Assembly: GCF_017308975.1 (NCBI RefSeq)
Contig: NZ_JADWPD010000021.1
Location: 62,001-126,000, forward strand
Direction: 5' to 3'
Length of the DNA stretch: 64,000 bases
Source of the DNA: Amycolatopsis sp. MtRt-6
GTDB lineage: Bacteria; Actinomycetota; Actinomycetes; Mycobacteriales; Pseudonocardiaceae
Shown here: positions 36,373 through 44,195 of the stretch, piece after piece
How the letters are laid out: each line of letters starts with the position of its first letter
How positions within the stretch are numbered: position 1 is the stretch's first letter
Position numbers and translations under genes: made by a program
Notes under the pieces: generated by a model
The model's database searches: none
Told to the model about the DNA's origin: nothing
The model's input: the letters and a program-made list of their open reading frames with translations, nothing else

Positions 36373-37353
36373 ATGAACGAACCGGCACGCGGGATGACGA
36401 TCTATGGGTGCGCACCCGACGAAGCCGTGCTGTTCCGGGAGCTGGCGCCGCGCTTCGGCGTGACGCCGACCATCACGGACGCGCCCGCGAGCGAGGCCAA
36501 CGCCGGACTCGCGGGCGGCAACCGGTGCGTCAGCGTCGGGCACAAGACGCCGGTGACCAACGAGACCCTTCGCGCGCTCAGCCGGGTCGGGGTCGCGTAC
36601 GTCTCCACGAGGAGCGTCGGCTTCGACCACATCGACGTCGAATACGCGCGGAGCGTGGGCATTTCCGTCGGGAACGTCGCCTACTCGCCCGACAGCGTCG
36701 CCGACTACACGCTCATGCTCATGTTGATGCTCGTGCGGGACGCCCAATCCGTCCTCCGCCGGGCCGACGAGCACGACTACCGGCTCAACGACGTCCGGGG
36801 CAAGGAACTGCGTGACCTGACCGTCGGGGTGGTCGGGACCGGCCGGATCGGCGCCGCGGTCGTGGACCGGTTGCGGGGCTTCGGCTCCCGCGTCGTCGCG
36901 CACGACAGCCGCCCCCGGACCGGCATCGAGTACGTCGAGCTCGACGAACTGCTGCGGCTGAGCGACATCGTCACGCTCCATACCCCGCTCAACGCCGGAA
37001 CGTGGCACCTCCTGGACCGGCGGCGTCTCGAGCTGATGAAGCCCGGGGCGTTCGTCGTCAACACCGGGCGTGGGCCCCTGCTCGATACCGAAGCGCTCGT
37101 CTCGGCACTGGAAAACGGCAGGCTGGGCGGCGCCGCGCTCGATGTCCTCGAAGGGGAAGAAGGCGTCTTCTACGCCGACTGGCGGGGGCGGCCCCTCGAA
37201 AGCGACCTGCCGGCGCGGCTGCGGAAGCTGCCGAACGTGCTCGTCAGCCCGCACACCGCCTACTACACGGACCACGCGCTGCGCGACACCGTCGAAAACT
37301 CCATCGTCAACTGCCTGAAATTCGAAAGCGGGGAACGGCATGGCCAGGGTTAA
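36373..37353 (+). CDS. vanH: D-lactate dehydrogenase VanH
   Basis: 326 residues. Reduces pyruvate to D-lactate for D-Ala-D-Lac synthesis in glycopeptide resistance. Seen: TIYGCAPDEA near the N-terminus, STRSVGFDHID, Rossmann motif GVVGTGRIGAAV, catalytic Arg in VNTGRGPLLD, Glu in DVLEGEEG and His in SPHTAYYT. The start at 36373 is preferred over the ATG at 36364 because the upstream block aligns base for base with that of vanY, placing both ATGs at the same position. Overlaps vanA by 14 bp. Confidence 0.93.
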   Translation: MNEPARGMTIYGCAPDEAVLFRELAPRFGVTPTITDAPASEANAGLAGGNRCVSVGHKTPVTNETLRALSRVGVAYVSTRSVGFDHIDVEYARSVGISVGNVAYSPDSVADYTLMLMLMLVRDAQSVLRRADEHDYRLNDVRGKELRDLTVGVVGTGRIGAAVVDRLRGFGSRVVAHDSRPRTGIEYVELDELLRLSDIVTLHTPLNAGTWHLLDRRRLELMKPGAFVVNTGRGPLLDTEALVSALENGRLGGAALDVLEGEEGVFYADWRGRPLESDLPARLRKLPNVLVSPHTAYYTDHALRDTVENSIVNCLKFESGERHGQG

Positions 37354-38356
37354 GGTCGGGATCATCTTCGGGGGCGGTTCCGAAGAGCACCCCGTCTCCG
37401 TCAAGTCCGCGCGGGAGGTCGCCAAACACCTCGATGCCGGCAAGTACGAAGCGTTCTGGGTGGGGATCACCAAGGACGGGGCCTGGAAGCTTTGTGACGG
37501 CCCGGAAGCGGGCTGGGAAGCCGGGCGGACCGTCGTGCTCTCGCCGGACCGGAGCGTTCCCGGGCTGCTGGTCCTGGAAGACGGGAAGTACGAGACGATC
37601 GGCCTGGACGTCGTGCTGCCCGTGCTGCACGGCAAGTTCGGCGAGGACGGCGCGATCCAGGGGCTGCTGGAGCTCTCCGGGATTCCCTACGCCGGCTGCG
37701 ACGTCCAGAGCTCGGCCCTGTGCATGGACAAGTCCCTGGCTTACGTGGTCGCCGCGAGCGCGGGTATCGCCACGCCGAAGTTCCGGACCGTCCTGGCGGG
37801 CGAGGACGTCGACGGGCTCACCTATCCGGTGTTCGTGAAGCCGGCGCGGTCCGGCTCGTCGTTCGGGGTCAGCAAGGTGTCCGCAAAGGACGAACTGGCG
37901 GCCGCCATCGAGGCCGCGGCGCAGTACGACTCCAAGGTGCTCATCGAAGAAGCCGTCGCCGGGAGCGAGGTCGGCTGCGCCATCCTGGGTCACGGCTCGG
38001 AGCTGTTCGCCGGCGAGGTGGACCGGATCGCCCTGTCCCACGGCTTCTTCCGGATCCACCAGGAAGATTCCCCCGAAAGCGGCTCCGAGAACTCGACGCC
38101 CGTCGTGCCCGCCGACATCCCGGCCGAAACCCGCGCACGCGTCCAGGAGACGGCGAAAGCCATCTACCGCGCGTTGGGGTGCGGGGGACTGGCCCGGGTG
38201 GACATGTTCCTCACCGGCGACGGCACGGTGGTCCTCAACGAGGTCAACACCTTGCCCGGCCTGACGTCGTACAGCCGCTACCCGAGGATGATGGCGGCCG
38301 CCGGCGTGCCGCTCGGCGACCTGATCGACCGGATCGTGGCCGGGACGGCCCGGTGA
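37340..38356 (+). CDS. vanA: D-alanine--D-lactate ligase VanA type
   Basis: 338 residues of the ATP-grasp D-Ala-D-X ligase family. It has the D-Lac type omega region HGKFGEDGAIQG and the FFRIHQE segment with the histidine characteristic of VanA/VanB, plus ATP-grasp loop PARSGSSFGVSKV and the metal site VLNEVNTLPG. Produces D-Ala-D-Lac termini with low glycopeptide affinity. ATG lies within the end of vanH, with GGGGAA upstream; the stop overlaps vanX. Confidence 0.95.
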   Translation: MARVKVGIIFGGGSEEHPVSVKSAREVAKHLDAGKYEAFWVGITKDGAWKLCDGPEAGWEAGRTVVLSPDRSVPGLLVLEDGKYETIGLDVVLPVLHGKFGEDGAIQGLLELSGIPYAGCDVQSSALCMDKSLAYVVAASAGIATPKFRTVLAGEDVDGLTYPVFVKPARSGSSFGVSKVSAKDELAAAIEAAAQYDSKVLIEEAVAGSEVGCAILGHGSELFAGEVDRIALSHGFFRIHQEDSPESGSENSTPVVPADIPAETRARVQETAKAIYRALGCGGLARVDMFLTGDGTVVLNEVNTLPGLTSYSRYPRMMAAAGVPLGDLIDRIVAGTAR

Positions 38357-38961
38357 ACGACGACTTCGCCTTCGTGGACGAACTGGTGCCCGGCATCCGC
38401 TGGGACGCCAAGTACGCCACCTGGGACAACTTCACCGGCAAGCCGGTGGACGGCTACCTCGCCAACCGGATCGTCGGCACGAAGGCCCTGTGCGCCGCCC
38501 TGGCGGAAGCGCAGGAGAAGGCCGCGTCGCTCGGCTTCGGCCTGCTCCTGTGGGACGGCTACCGGCCGCAACGCGCCGTGGACCGCTTCCTGCGCTGGAT
38601 CGACGAGCCGGAGGACGGCCGGACCAAGCTGTGGCACTACCCGAACATCGACCGGGCCGCCATGTTCGCGAAGGGGTACGTGGCCGCGAAGTCGGGGCAC
38701 ACCCGGGGCAGCGCCGTCGACCTGACGCTCTACCTGCCGGACACCGGTGAGCTCGTGTCGATGGGCGGTGGGCACGACCTGATGGACCCGGTCTCGCACC
38801 ACGGCGCGCGCGGGATCCCGCCGGCCGAAGCCGGGAACCGCGCCAGTCTCCGGTCCATCATGGAGGGTTGCGGGTTCGTCGCGTACGAGTGCGAATGGTG
38901 GCACTACCGGCTGAAGGACGAGCCTTACCCGGACACGTACTTCGATTTTCCGGTCAAGTAA
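38353..38961 (+). CDS. vanX: D-Ala-D-Ala dipeptidase VanX
   Basis: 202 residues, exactly the classical VanX length. Zinc and catalytic residues are in SGHTRGSAVDL (His, Asp) and ECEWWHY (Glu, His), and the conserved Arg is in WDGYRPQRAVD. Cytoplasmic enzyme that destroys the D-Ala-D-Ala dipeptide. GTG start overlaps the vanA stop. The last 37 bp overlap the convergent vanS gene. Confidence 0.95.
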   Translation: MNDDFAFVDELVPGIRWDAKYATWDNFTGKPVDGYLANRIVGTKALCAALAEAQEKAASLGFGLLLWDGYRPQRAVDRFLRWIDEPEDGRTKLWHYPNIDRAAMFAKGYVAAKSGHTRGSAVDLTLYLPDTGELVSMGGGHDLMDPVSHHGARGIPPAEAGNRASLRSIMEGCGFVAYECEWWHYRLKDEPYPDTYFDFPVK

Positions 38962-40034
38962 CGGCGAGGCAGCCGGACGGTGACGCCGAGGCCGCCGTCC
39001 GGTCGCGGGGCGAGGGCGAGCGTCCCGTCGTGGGCCTGGGTGATGCTCTTGACGATGGCCAGGCCGAGGCCGACGCCGGCCTGGTCGGTGCGGATGCGCT
39101 CGGTGCCGCGCTGGAATGGCTCGGCGAGGGTCGCGACCAGGGCCGGGGCGAGGTGTTCGCCGGTGTTCTCGACGGTCAGGACCACGGTCCCGGGCTCGGT
39201 GCGGGTCGTCACCCACACCGCGCCCCGCTCGGGCCGGTTGTGGACGATCGCGTTGTGCACCAGGTTCGTGGTCAGCTGCAGCAGCAGTGCCGGCGAACCG
39301 AACGCGGGTGCGGCGTCGCCGGACGTCTCGATCGTGACGCCCCGCTTCTCGGCCAGGGGCAGGAGCGTTTCGGCGGCTTCCTCGGCGACCAGGGACAGGT
39401 CGACGACGTCGCGCTCGAACGACCGCTGTTCGGCGCGGCTGAGCAGCAGGAGAGCCTCGGTGAGCTCGATCGCCCGCGCGTTGACGACGCGGAGGCGTTC
39501 GTCGAGGTCGCCGGTGGCGCGCTCCGGGTCCTTGCGGGCGACGTCGAGCAGGCTTTGGGTGATCGCGAGCGGCGTGCGCAGTTCGTGGGACGCGTTGGCG
39601 GCGAACCGGCGCTGCTCGGCGACGTGGGCCTCCAGCTGCGCGAGCATGGTGTCGAAGGCGTCGGCGAGCTCGCGGAACTCGTCGGTGCGGCCGGGCAGCC
39701 GGATGCGGTGGGAGAGCACGCCGGTCGCGGCGACGCGGGTGGCCTCGGTGATGCGCGTCAGCGGGTCGAGCATCCGGCCGGCGAGGAGCCACCCGCCGAG
39801 GAGCCCGAACACCAGCAGCGCGACCAGCACGACGGCCATGAACGGGACGAAGTCGCGGACGAGGAGCGGGCGGTTGATCCAGAAGTTGCCTTCGGTGATG
39901 ATCCAGCCCTTGGGCAGGAAGTACAGGTAGAACACGAGCACGGCACCCATCAGCAGGATGCCCGCGAGCATCACGAACCCGGCGTAGCTGAGGGTGAGCT
40001 TGAGGCGGGCGCTCAAGCCGGGTTCCCTAGCCAC
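38925..40034 (-). CDS. vanS: Sensor histidine kinase VanS
   Basis: 369 residues. Two membrane helices (about 14-36 and 64-86) flank a short external loop of about 27 residues, as in actinomycete VanS that bind the glycopeptide directly. HAMP linker, then His kinase box NASHELRTPLA, N box NLVHNAIVHN and G-box GVGLGLAI. Start GTG overlaps vanR by 8 bp. Convergent with vanX. Confidence 0.9.
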   Translation of the reverse strand: MAREPGLSARLKLTLSYAGFVMLAGILLMGAVLVFYLYFLPKGWIITEGNFWINRPLLVRDFVPFMAVVLVALLVFGLLGGWLLAGRMLDPLTRITEATRVAATGVLSHRIRLPGRTDEFRELADAFDTMLAQLEAHVAEQRRFAANASHELRTPLAITQSLLDVARKDPERATGDLDERLRVVNARAIELTEALLLLSRAEQRSFERDVVDLSLVAEEAAETLLPLAEKRGVTIETSGDAAPAFGSPALLLQLTTNLVHNAIVHNRPERGAVWVTTRTEPGTVVLTVENTGEHLAPALVATLAEPFQRGTERIRTDQAGVGLGLAIVKSITQAHDGTLALAPRPDGGLGVTVRLPRRYLTGKSKYVSG

Positions 40035-40704
40035 GGTCCGCCCCGCCGGTGTCGATGCGGTAGCCGACGCCGGGCACGGTCGCGATGATCCCGGGTTCGC
40101 CGAGCCGCTTGCGCAGCACGGAGACGGTGATGCGCACGGCGTTGGTGAACGGGTCGGCGTTCTCGTCCCAGGCCCGCTCCAGCAGCTCTTCGGCGCTGAT
40201 CACCCCGCCCTGGGCCGCGACGAGGACTTCGAGCACGGCGAACTGCTTCCGCGTCAGGGCCACGTACCGGCCGTCGCGGTAGACCTCGCGGCGGAACGGG
40301 TCCAGGCGCAGGCCGGCGATTTCGTGCACGGGCGGCCGGTTGTGGGCGCGCCTGCGGTCGAGCGCCCGCAGCCGGAGCACGAGCTCCCGGAGCTCGAACG
40401 GCTTCGTGAGGTAGTCGTCGGCGCCCAGCTCGAACCCGCTCGCCTTGTCGTCGAGCCGGTCGGCCGCGGTGAGCATGAGGATCGGCATGCCGCTGCCGGA
40501 GGCGACGATGTGCCGGGCGATCTCGTCGCCGGACGGGCCGGGGATGTCGCGGTCGAGGACGGCGATGTCGTAGCTGTTGACGCTGAGCAGCTCCAGCGCG
40601 GTGTCGCCGTCGCCCGCGGTGTCCGCCGCGATGGCCTCCAGCCGGAGGCCGTCGCGGATGGCGTCGGCCAGGTAGGGCTCGTCCTCGACGATCAAGACAC
40701 GCAC
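40027..40704 (-). CDS. vanR: Response regulator VanR
   Basis: 225 residues of the OmpR/PhoB class: receiver with acidic cluster VEDEPYLAD, phospho-acceptor in VLDRDIPGPSGDE, Thr in LTAAD, Lys in LTKPFE; C-terminal winged helix (AVRITVSVLRKRLGEP, VPGVGYRID). Start GTG at 40704, 88 bp from the divergent vanY. Expected to bind the 11-bp-spaced TATCG repeats before vanH and vanY. Confidence 0.9.
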   Translation of the reverse strand: MRVLIVEDEPYLADAIRDGLRLEAIAADTAGDGDTALELLSVNSYDIAVLDRDIPGPSGDEIARHIVASGSGMPILMLTAADRLDDKASGFELGADDYLTKPFELRELVLRLRALDRRRAHNRPPVHEIAGLRLDPFRREVYRDGRYVALTRKQFAVLEVLVAAQGGVISAEELLERAWDENADPFTNAVRITVSVLRKRLGEPGIIATVPGVGYRIDTGGADRG

Positions 40705-40729
40705 CCCGCCGATGCTACGAGCGGGGGCA

Positions 40730-40792
40730 TATCGGGCGCATATCGGAAACCGCGTACGTGCCGGCAACACCGCGCTGCCTTGACTGAGCGTC
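40730..40792 (+). promoter_or_regulatory. Probable VanR-controlled promoter of the vanY-like gene
   Basis: Two perfect TATCGG repeats at 40730 and 40741 (11-bp period, one helical turn) followed by the block shared with the vanH promoter (TACGTGCCGGCAAC core). It lies between divergent vanR and vanY, so it may also govern vanR autoregulation. Confidence 0.7.
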
Positions 40793-41275
40793 ATGACCTC
40801 CAGCCAACGCACGTCCCCGCGCAGCCTCGGTACGGAACACGGCGCCGTCCCGGTCGGCCTCCCGGTCTCCGCCGGGTCGCCCGCCGTGGCCAACCTCGAC
40901 CCGGACCTGCTCGACGCCCTGCGCCAGGCGGCGAAGGACGCCGCGGCCGACGGGATCGCGTTCGTCGTCAACGGCGGCTGGCGCTCCTGGGCGTACCAGG
41001 AGCAGCTCCGGCGCCAGGCGGTCGCGAAGCACGGCTCGGAAGCGGCGGCGGCCCGCTGGGTGACGACCGCGGACAAGTCCGCGCACGTGCGGGGACAGGC
41101 GGTCGACGTCGGCCCGCCCGAAGCCCGGACGTGGCTGGCCGAGCACGGCGCCCGGTACGGGCTGTGCCAGGTCTACCGCAACGAACCGTGGCACTACGAG
41201 CTGCGGCCCGAAGCCGTCGAACACGGGTGCCCGCCGATGTACGCCGACCCGTCGCAGGATCCGCGGACGCGCTAG
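40793..41275 (+). CDS. vanY: VanY-like D,D-peptidase of the M15 family, no export signal
   Basis: 160 residues. Zinc-peptidase motifs are intact: SAHVRGQAVDVG (His, Asp ligands) and EPWHYEL (catalytic Glu, His ligand), with substrate Arg in GGWRSWAYQ. Family enzymes trim the terminal D-Ala from pentapeptide precursors. The N-terminus (MTSSQRTSPRS) has neither a signal peptide nor a membrane anchor, unlike classical VanY, so action on cytoplasmic precursors or an atypical route outward must be considered. Controlled by the same promoter type as vanHAX. Ends 4 bp into the convergent HEPN gene. Confidence 0.85.
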   Translation: MTSSQRTSPRSLGTEHGAVPVGLPVSAGSPAVANLDPDLLDALRQAAKDAAADGIAFVVNGGWRSWAYQEQLRRQAVAKHGSEAAAARWVTTADKSAHVRGQAVDVGPPEARTWLAEHGARYGLCQVYRNEPWHYELRPEAVEHGCPPMYADPSQDPRTR

Positions 41276-42615
41276 GCCGGGGTGCGGTAGCGGTGCAGCA
41301 ACGTGGTGAAGTGCCGCAGCTTCTCGACGGTGTCTTCGGAGATCGCGTCCGGGTGGAAGTGCATCACGCTGTTGCGGATGTGCCGGATCTCGTTCAGGCG
41401 GGTGATGAACGCCGGCCGGTCCAGTGGCCAGCCGAGCCGGTCCCAGACGGCCTTGTTCTCCAGGATCCGCTGGTAGTCGCCGAAGGCCAGGTGGTCGAAA
41501 CTGTCGATCGACCGGCCGCAGAGGGGCTGGACGGTCGCGAGGTCCAGTGTGCACCGGATGATCCAGCGGAGCGTCTGGTCCAGCTCGCCCAGCTGGAAGA
41601 ACGGGGTGGCCATCTCGCCGTAGCGCCGGGCGACGTCGGCCGTCGTGACGATGCCCTTCACGGCCCTGCTTTCGTCGGTGACGAGCACGAACTCCCGCTG
41701 CTGCAGCGCGGGGAGGACGTCGAAGAGGTCGCGGTCGTAGGCGACGACCTCGGCGTGGACGATCGCGTCGGCGAGCCCCGCCCCGGGCTTCCGGTGCATG
41801 GCCTGGGCGATCGAGCGCCACGTCACGGCTCCGCGGGGGTTGCGCGGGCCGCTGAGCACGGCCAGCTGCGAGAAGTCGTTGAGGAGCATGGTGGTGATCG
41901 CTTCTTCGAGCGAGCTGCTGGGCCCGACGAACGCCAGGCCTTCGACCGACTTCAGGTTGCCCACCGTCAGGCGGACGTCCAGGTCGCCGCCGCCCTCGTC
42001 GTCTTCGGTGGCCGGCAGGACCTCGGTGGCCGCCGGTTCCTCGGGCTCTTCCGGTGGCGTCGTCAGGGTGACGACGGTGTCGAGCGTGACCGCGCGGAAG
42101 CCGGGGGACGTCACCAGCCCGTGGTTGGCCAGGCCCGCTTCGATCCGGCCGACCTGGTCGCCGCGGTCGGTCACGCCCCACAGCTTCAGGAGCTCGCGGA
42201 CCGTGATGCGCTCGGGATCGCCCTGGTCGGCCCGGGCGCGTGCCTGCCGCAGGCGCTCGTGGACGCGCTGGTCCCCGACCTGACGTCCGGCGGTCGAGAC
42301 CGCTCGGTCCAGGAACTCCTGGCGCACCGAATCCAGCAGGCGCTGCTCGTCCACCACGACCCAGGCCCGCCACCCGTCGACCCCGCGCATCCCGGCGGCC
42401 ACCATCGCCGCGCGGGAGGGCGACCGGAACTCCTCGCCGTCGGGCTCGAGCCGGATCCGGCCCGCGGTGGTGACGGTCGCGTCGAAGGTGTCGCCGATGC
42501 GCTTGCGCTCGAACCGGAGCTTCGCCCCGGCTTTGAGCAGGCCGGCTTCCAGCAAGTCCGACACCATGACGCGGCGGCCGTCGATCAGGTACATCGAACG
42601 GCCGTCGCCGGTCAC
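41272..42615 (-). CDS. RAMA-CBS-HEPN multidomain protein, candidate RNase effector
   Basis: 447 residues. Residues 18-92 (DLLEAGLLKAGAKLRFERKR, then GEEFRSPSRAAMVAAG) fit the RAMA domain that accompanies restriction and adenine-methylation enzymes. Residues 110-180 look like a helical/winged segment, 185-212 is an acidic linker, and 216-335 resemble paired CBS domains (VEGLAFVGPSSSLEEAITTM, FVLVTDESRAVKGIVTTAD). Residues 338-447 are helical and contain RHIRNSVMHF; R414-N-x3-H419 fits the R-x4-6-H catalytic signature of HEPN ribonucleases, in a setting like Swt1-type HEPN domains. GTG start overlaps the SAP gene stop. Last gene of a coupled operon with a ParA-like ATPase. Domain calls are by eye; RAMA and HEPN are the firmest. 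Inferred role: nucleic-acid sensing and nuclease effector, possibly antiphage. Confidence 0.65.
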   Translation of the reverse strand: MTGDGRSMYLIDGRRVMVSDLLEAGLLKAGAKLRFERKRIGDTFDATVTTAGRIRLEPDGEEFRSPSRAAMVAAGMRGVDGWRAWVVVDEQRLLDSVRQEFLDRAVSTAGRQVGDQRVHERLRQARARADQGDPERITVRELLKLWGVTDRGDQVGRIEAGLANHGLVTSPGFRAVTLDTVVTLTTPPEEPEEPAATEVLPATEDDEGGGDLDVRLTVGNLKSVEGLAFVGPSSSLEEAITTMLLNDFSQLAVLSGPRNPRGAVTWRSIAQAMHRKPGAGLADAIVHAEVVAYDRDLFDVLPALQQREFVLVTDESRAVKGIVTTADVARRYGEMATPFFQLGELDQTLRWIIRCTLDLATVQPLCGRSIDSFDHLAFGDYQRILENKAVWDRLGWPLDRPAFITRLNEIRHIRNSVMHFHPDAISEDTVEKLRHFTTLLHRYRTPA

Positions 42616-43187
42616 CACTTCCGCAGCCCGGCGAACTTGCGCCGGGCACCGATGGCTTGCTTGAGCACCCGCCGCTTGAGCTCCGCCTGGCTCAGCCGGG
42701 CGACCCGGGTGAGCTGCAGTTCGGCGGCGACGGCGAGCAGGCTCTCCCGATCGAGGTGCCGGTCCTCCAGGTAGGCGGCGCCTTCCGCTTCGGTTTCGGT
42801 TTCCCGCAGGTGCGCGGCGATGGCAGCCGCGTCGACGCCGGGTCGCGCGACGACCGCCGGCGGCGGGCTCGCGACCGGCCGCGCGGGAGCGACAGCGGGA
42901 GCGGGAGCGGGAGCAGGCGGCGGCTCGGCCGGGGGTGCGTCGGAGCCGTGGCCGGTGAGCAGGGCGACGAGTTCGGCTTTCCGCAGCTTGCCGTATCCGG
43001 GCACCCCGCGTTTCCCGGCCAGGGCCTTCAGTTCCTTCACCGTCAGTTTCGACAGGTCCTCGGGAAGACCCGTCACGGCCAGCCGGGCCGTCCCGCCGAG
43101 GATCGCTGCCAAGGTGGCCTCGTCCTGTTCCGCGAGGAACTCGTACACCCGCGCCTGCAACGCGGCCAGCTTCGTCAGGTCGGTCAC
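42612..43187 (-). CDS. SAP-domain protein, probable nucleic-acid binding adaptor
   Basis: 191 residues. Residues 45-78 form a SAP/Rho-N-like helix-extended loop-helix (LTVKELKALAGKRGVPGYGK). A proline/alanine linker spans 82-117, and a second basic helical module occupies 146-190 (ESLLAVAAELQLTRVARLSQ, ending in ARRKFAGLRKW). SAP modules bind DNA or RNA. GTG start overlaps the ParA stop and its TGA overlaps the start of the RAMA-CBS-HEPN gene, so the three are produced together. No enzyme motif is visible. Confidence 0.7.
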   Translation of the reverse strand: MTDLTKLAALQARVYEFLAEQDEATLAAILGGTARLAVTGLPEDLSKLTVKELKALAGKRGVPGYGKLRKAELVALLTGHGSDAPPAEPPPAPAPAPAVAPARPVASPPPAVVARPGVDAAAIAAHLRETETEAEGAAYLEDRHLDRESLLAVAAELQLTRVARLSQAELKRRVLKQAIGARRKFAGLRKW

Positions 43188-44125
43188 CGGCGGTCACCGG
43201 ACAGCGCGAGGGCGCCGAGGACCTCGTCGGCGAGCTCGTCGAACTCCCGCACGACCTCGTCGCGGCCGGTGGCGCGCAGCATGGCGGGCACCCCGTTCTC
43301 GCCGGCGTCCCCGAAGTGCTTGGTGCTGTTGCGGATGTAGCTCTTCAGCACCGGAACCTGGGAGTTCGCCTGTGCTTCGTCGACGTAGCGCTGCTGGGCG
43401 GCCGTCAGCTGCTGGGAGTAGATCTGCACCATGGTGAACACCACGCCGAGGAACTCGGGGTGGATCGGCTCGTGGTCCCGGCTGCCGCCCTTGTGGTGGA
43501 CGAAGTCGTTGAACTGCTGCGTCAGGCCGGTGCAGTTGCCGCCAAGGTAGTCCAGCCCCAGGGTGGACAGGTAGTCCGCCTTGGCCGGGACGAGGATCCG
43601 CTCGCTCGCCACGATCGCCGTCTTGGTGACGAGGCCGAAGTTCGGGGCGCAGTCGATGAGGACCAGGTCGTAATCGGCGAAGAAGCTGTCGGCCAGTGCC
43701 TGCCGCAGGCAGCCGTGCAGGTCGAGGAACCGCCGTTTCGACCCGTCGAGGGTGGTCGAGCCGCCGAGCAGCGCGGCGAGTTCGAGGTCGATGTCGATGA
43801 GGCCGAGGTGCGAGGAGATCAGGTCGAGCCGGCCGCCGGTGCCGCCGAGGACGTCGTTCACCCGTTCCGGCGAAACGACGAGGTGGGACAGCGGGATGCC
43901 CCGGCCGGGCAGTTCGGCGCCGTACCACTGCCTGATCGTGCGGCTGTCCGCCAGCCGTTCGTGCCAGTCGTCGATCGAGAAGAACGAAAAGGTCAGGTTG
44001 GTCTGCGGATCGAGGTCGAGCAGGAGCACCCGCAGTCCGCGGCTCGCCGCCACCGCGCCGAGGTTCGCGGTCAGCGTCGTCTTGCCCACTCCGCCCTTGT
44101 AGTTCATGACCGCCACGACCCGCAT
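43184..44125 (-). CDS. ParA-like ATPase (deviant Walker A)
   Basis: 313 residues. Deviant Walker A YKGGVGKTTLTANLGA at the N-terminus, switch I region LLLDLDPQTNLTFSF, and Walker B-like LVLIDCAPNFGL. There is no N-terminal HTH as in plasmid ParA type Ia, and no ParB or parS-like repeat nearby; instead it is coupled to SAP and RAMA-CBS-HEPN genes. ParA folds act as ATP-switched DNA-surface dimers, so a positioning or signalling role is plausible. Start ATG at 44125 has GGGAGA just upstream. A chromosomal partition role is unlikely here. Confidence 0.8.
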   Translation of the reverse strand: MRVVAVMNYKGGVGKTTLTANLGAVAASRGLRVLLLDLDPQTNLTFSFFSIDDWHERLADSRTIRQWYGAELPGRGIPLSHLVVSPERVNDVLGGTGGRLDLISSHLGLIDIDLELAALLGGSTTLDGSKRRFLDLHGCLRQALADSFFADYDLVLIDCAPNFGLVTKTAIVASERILVPAKADYLSTLGLDYLGGNCTGLTQQFNDFVHHKGGSRDHEPIHPEFLGVVFTMVQIYSQQLTAAQQRYVDEAQANSQVPVLKSYIRNSTKHFGDAGENGVPAMLRATGRDEVVREFDELADEVLGALALSGDRR

Positions 44126-44159
44126 GCGCTCTCCCGAGGTCTCGTGCCCGGTGCCGTTT

Positions 44160-44165
44160 GTATTA
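44160..44165 (-). promoter_or_regulatory. Possible -10 element of the ParA operon
   Basis: On the minus strand TAATAC stands out in very GC-rich DNA, 35 bp before the ParA start codon, in the 70-bp gap after the P450 gene. No well-spaced -35 was found. If real, the three-gene operon has its own promoter rather than relying on read-through from the P450. Confidence 0.3.
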
Positions 44166-44195
44166 CGCGGGCGGGCGGTCCGGCACGGATCGCCG

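Noticed and set aside
36373..41275. Idea that the window is a glycopeptide antibiotic cluster because it has vanHAX
   Set aside because: The NRPS genes lack E, X and TE domains and Hpg/Dpg-type codes, and no oxygenases, halogenase or glycosyltransferases are present. The P450s at 26.6 and 44.2 kb pair with signalling genes, not with the NRPS.
39994..42774. 926-residue plus-strand open frame spanning vanR, vanY and the HEPN gene
   Set aside because: Crosses three well-supported genes in other frames and has antisense-type composition.
43184..44125. ParA gene as a plasmid or chromosome partition locus
   Set aside because: No ParB gene and no parS-like repeats nearby; its coupled partners are SAP and RAMA-CBS-HEPN proteins.
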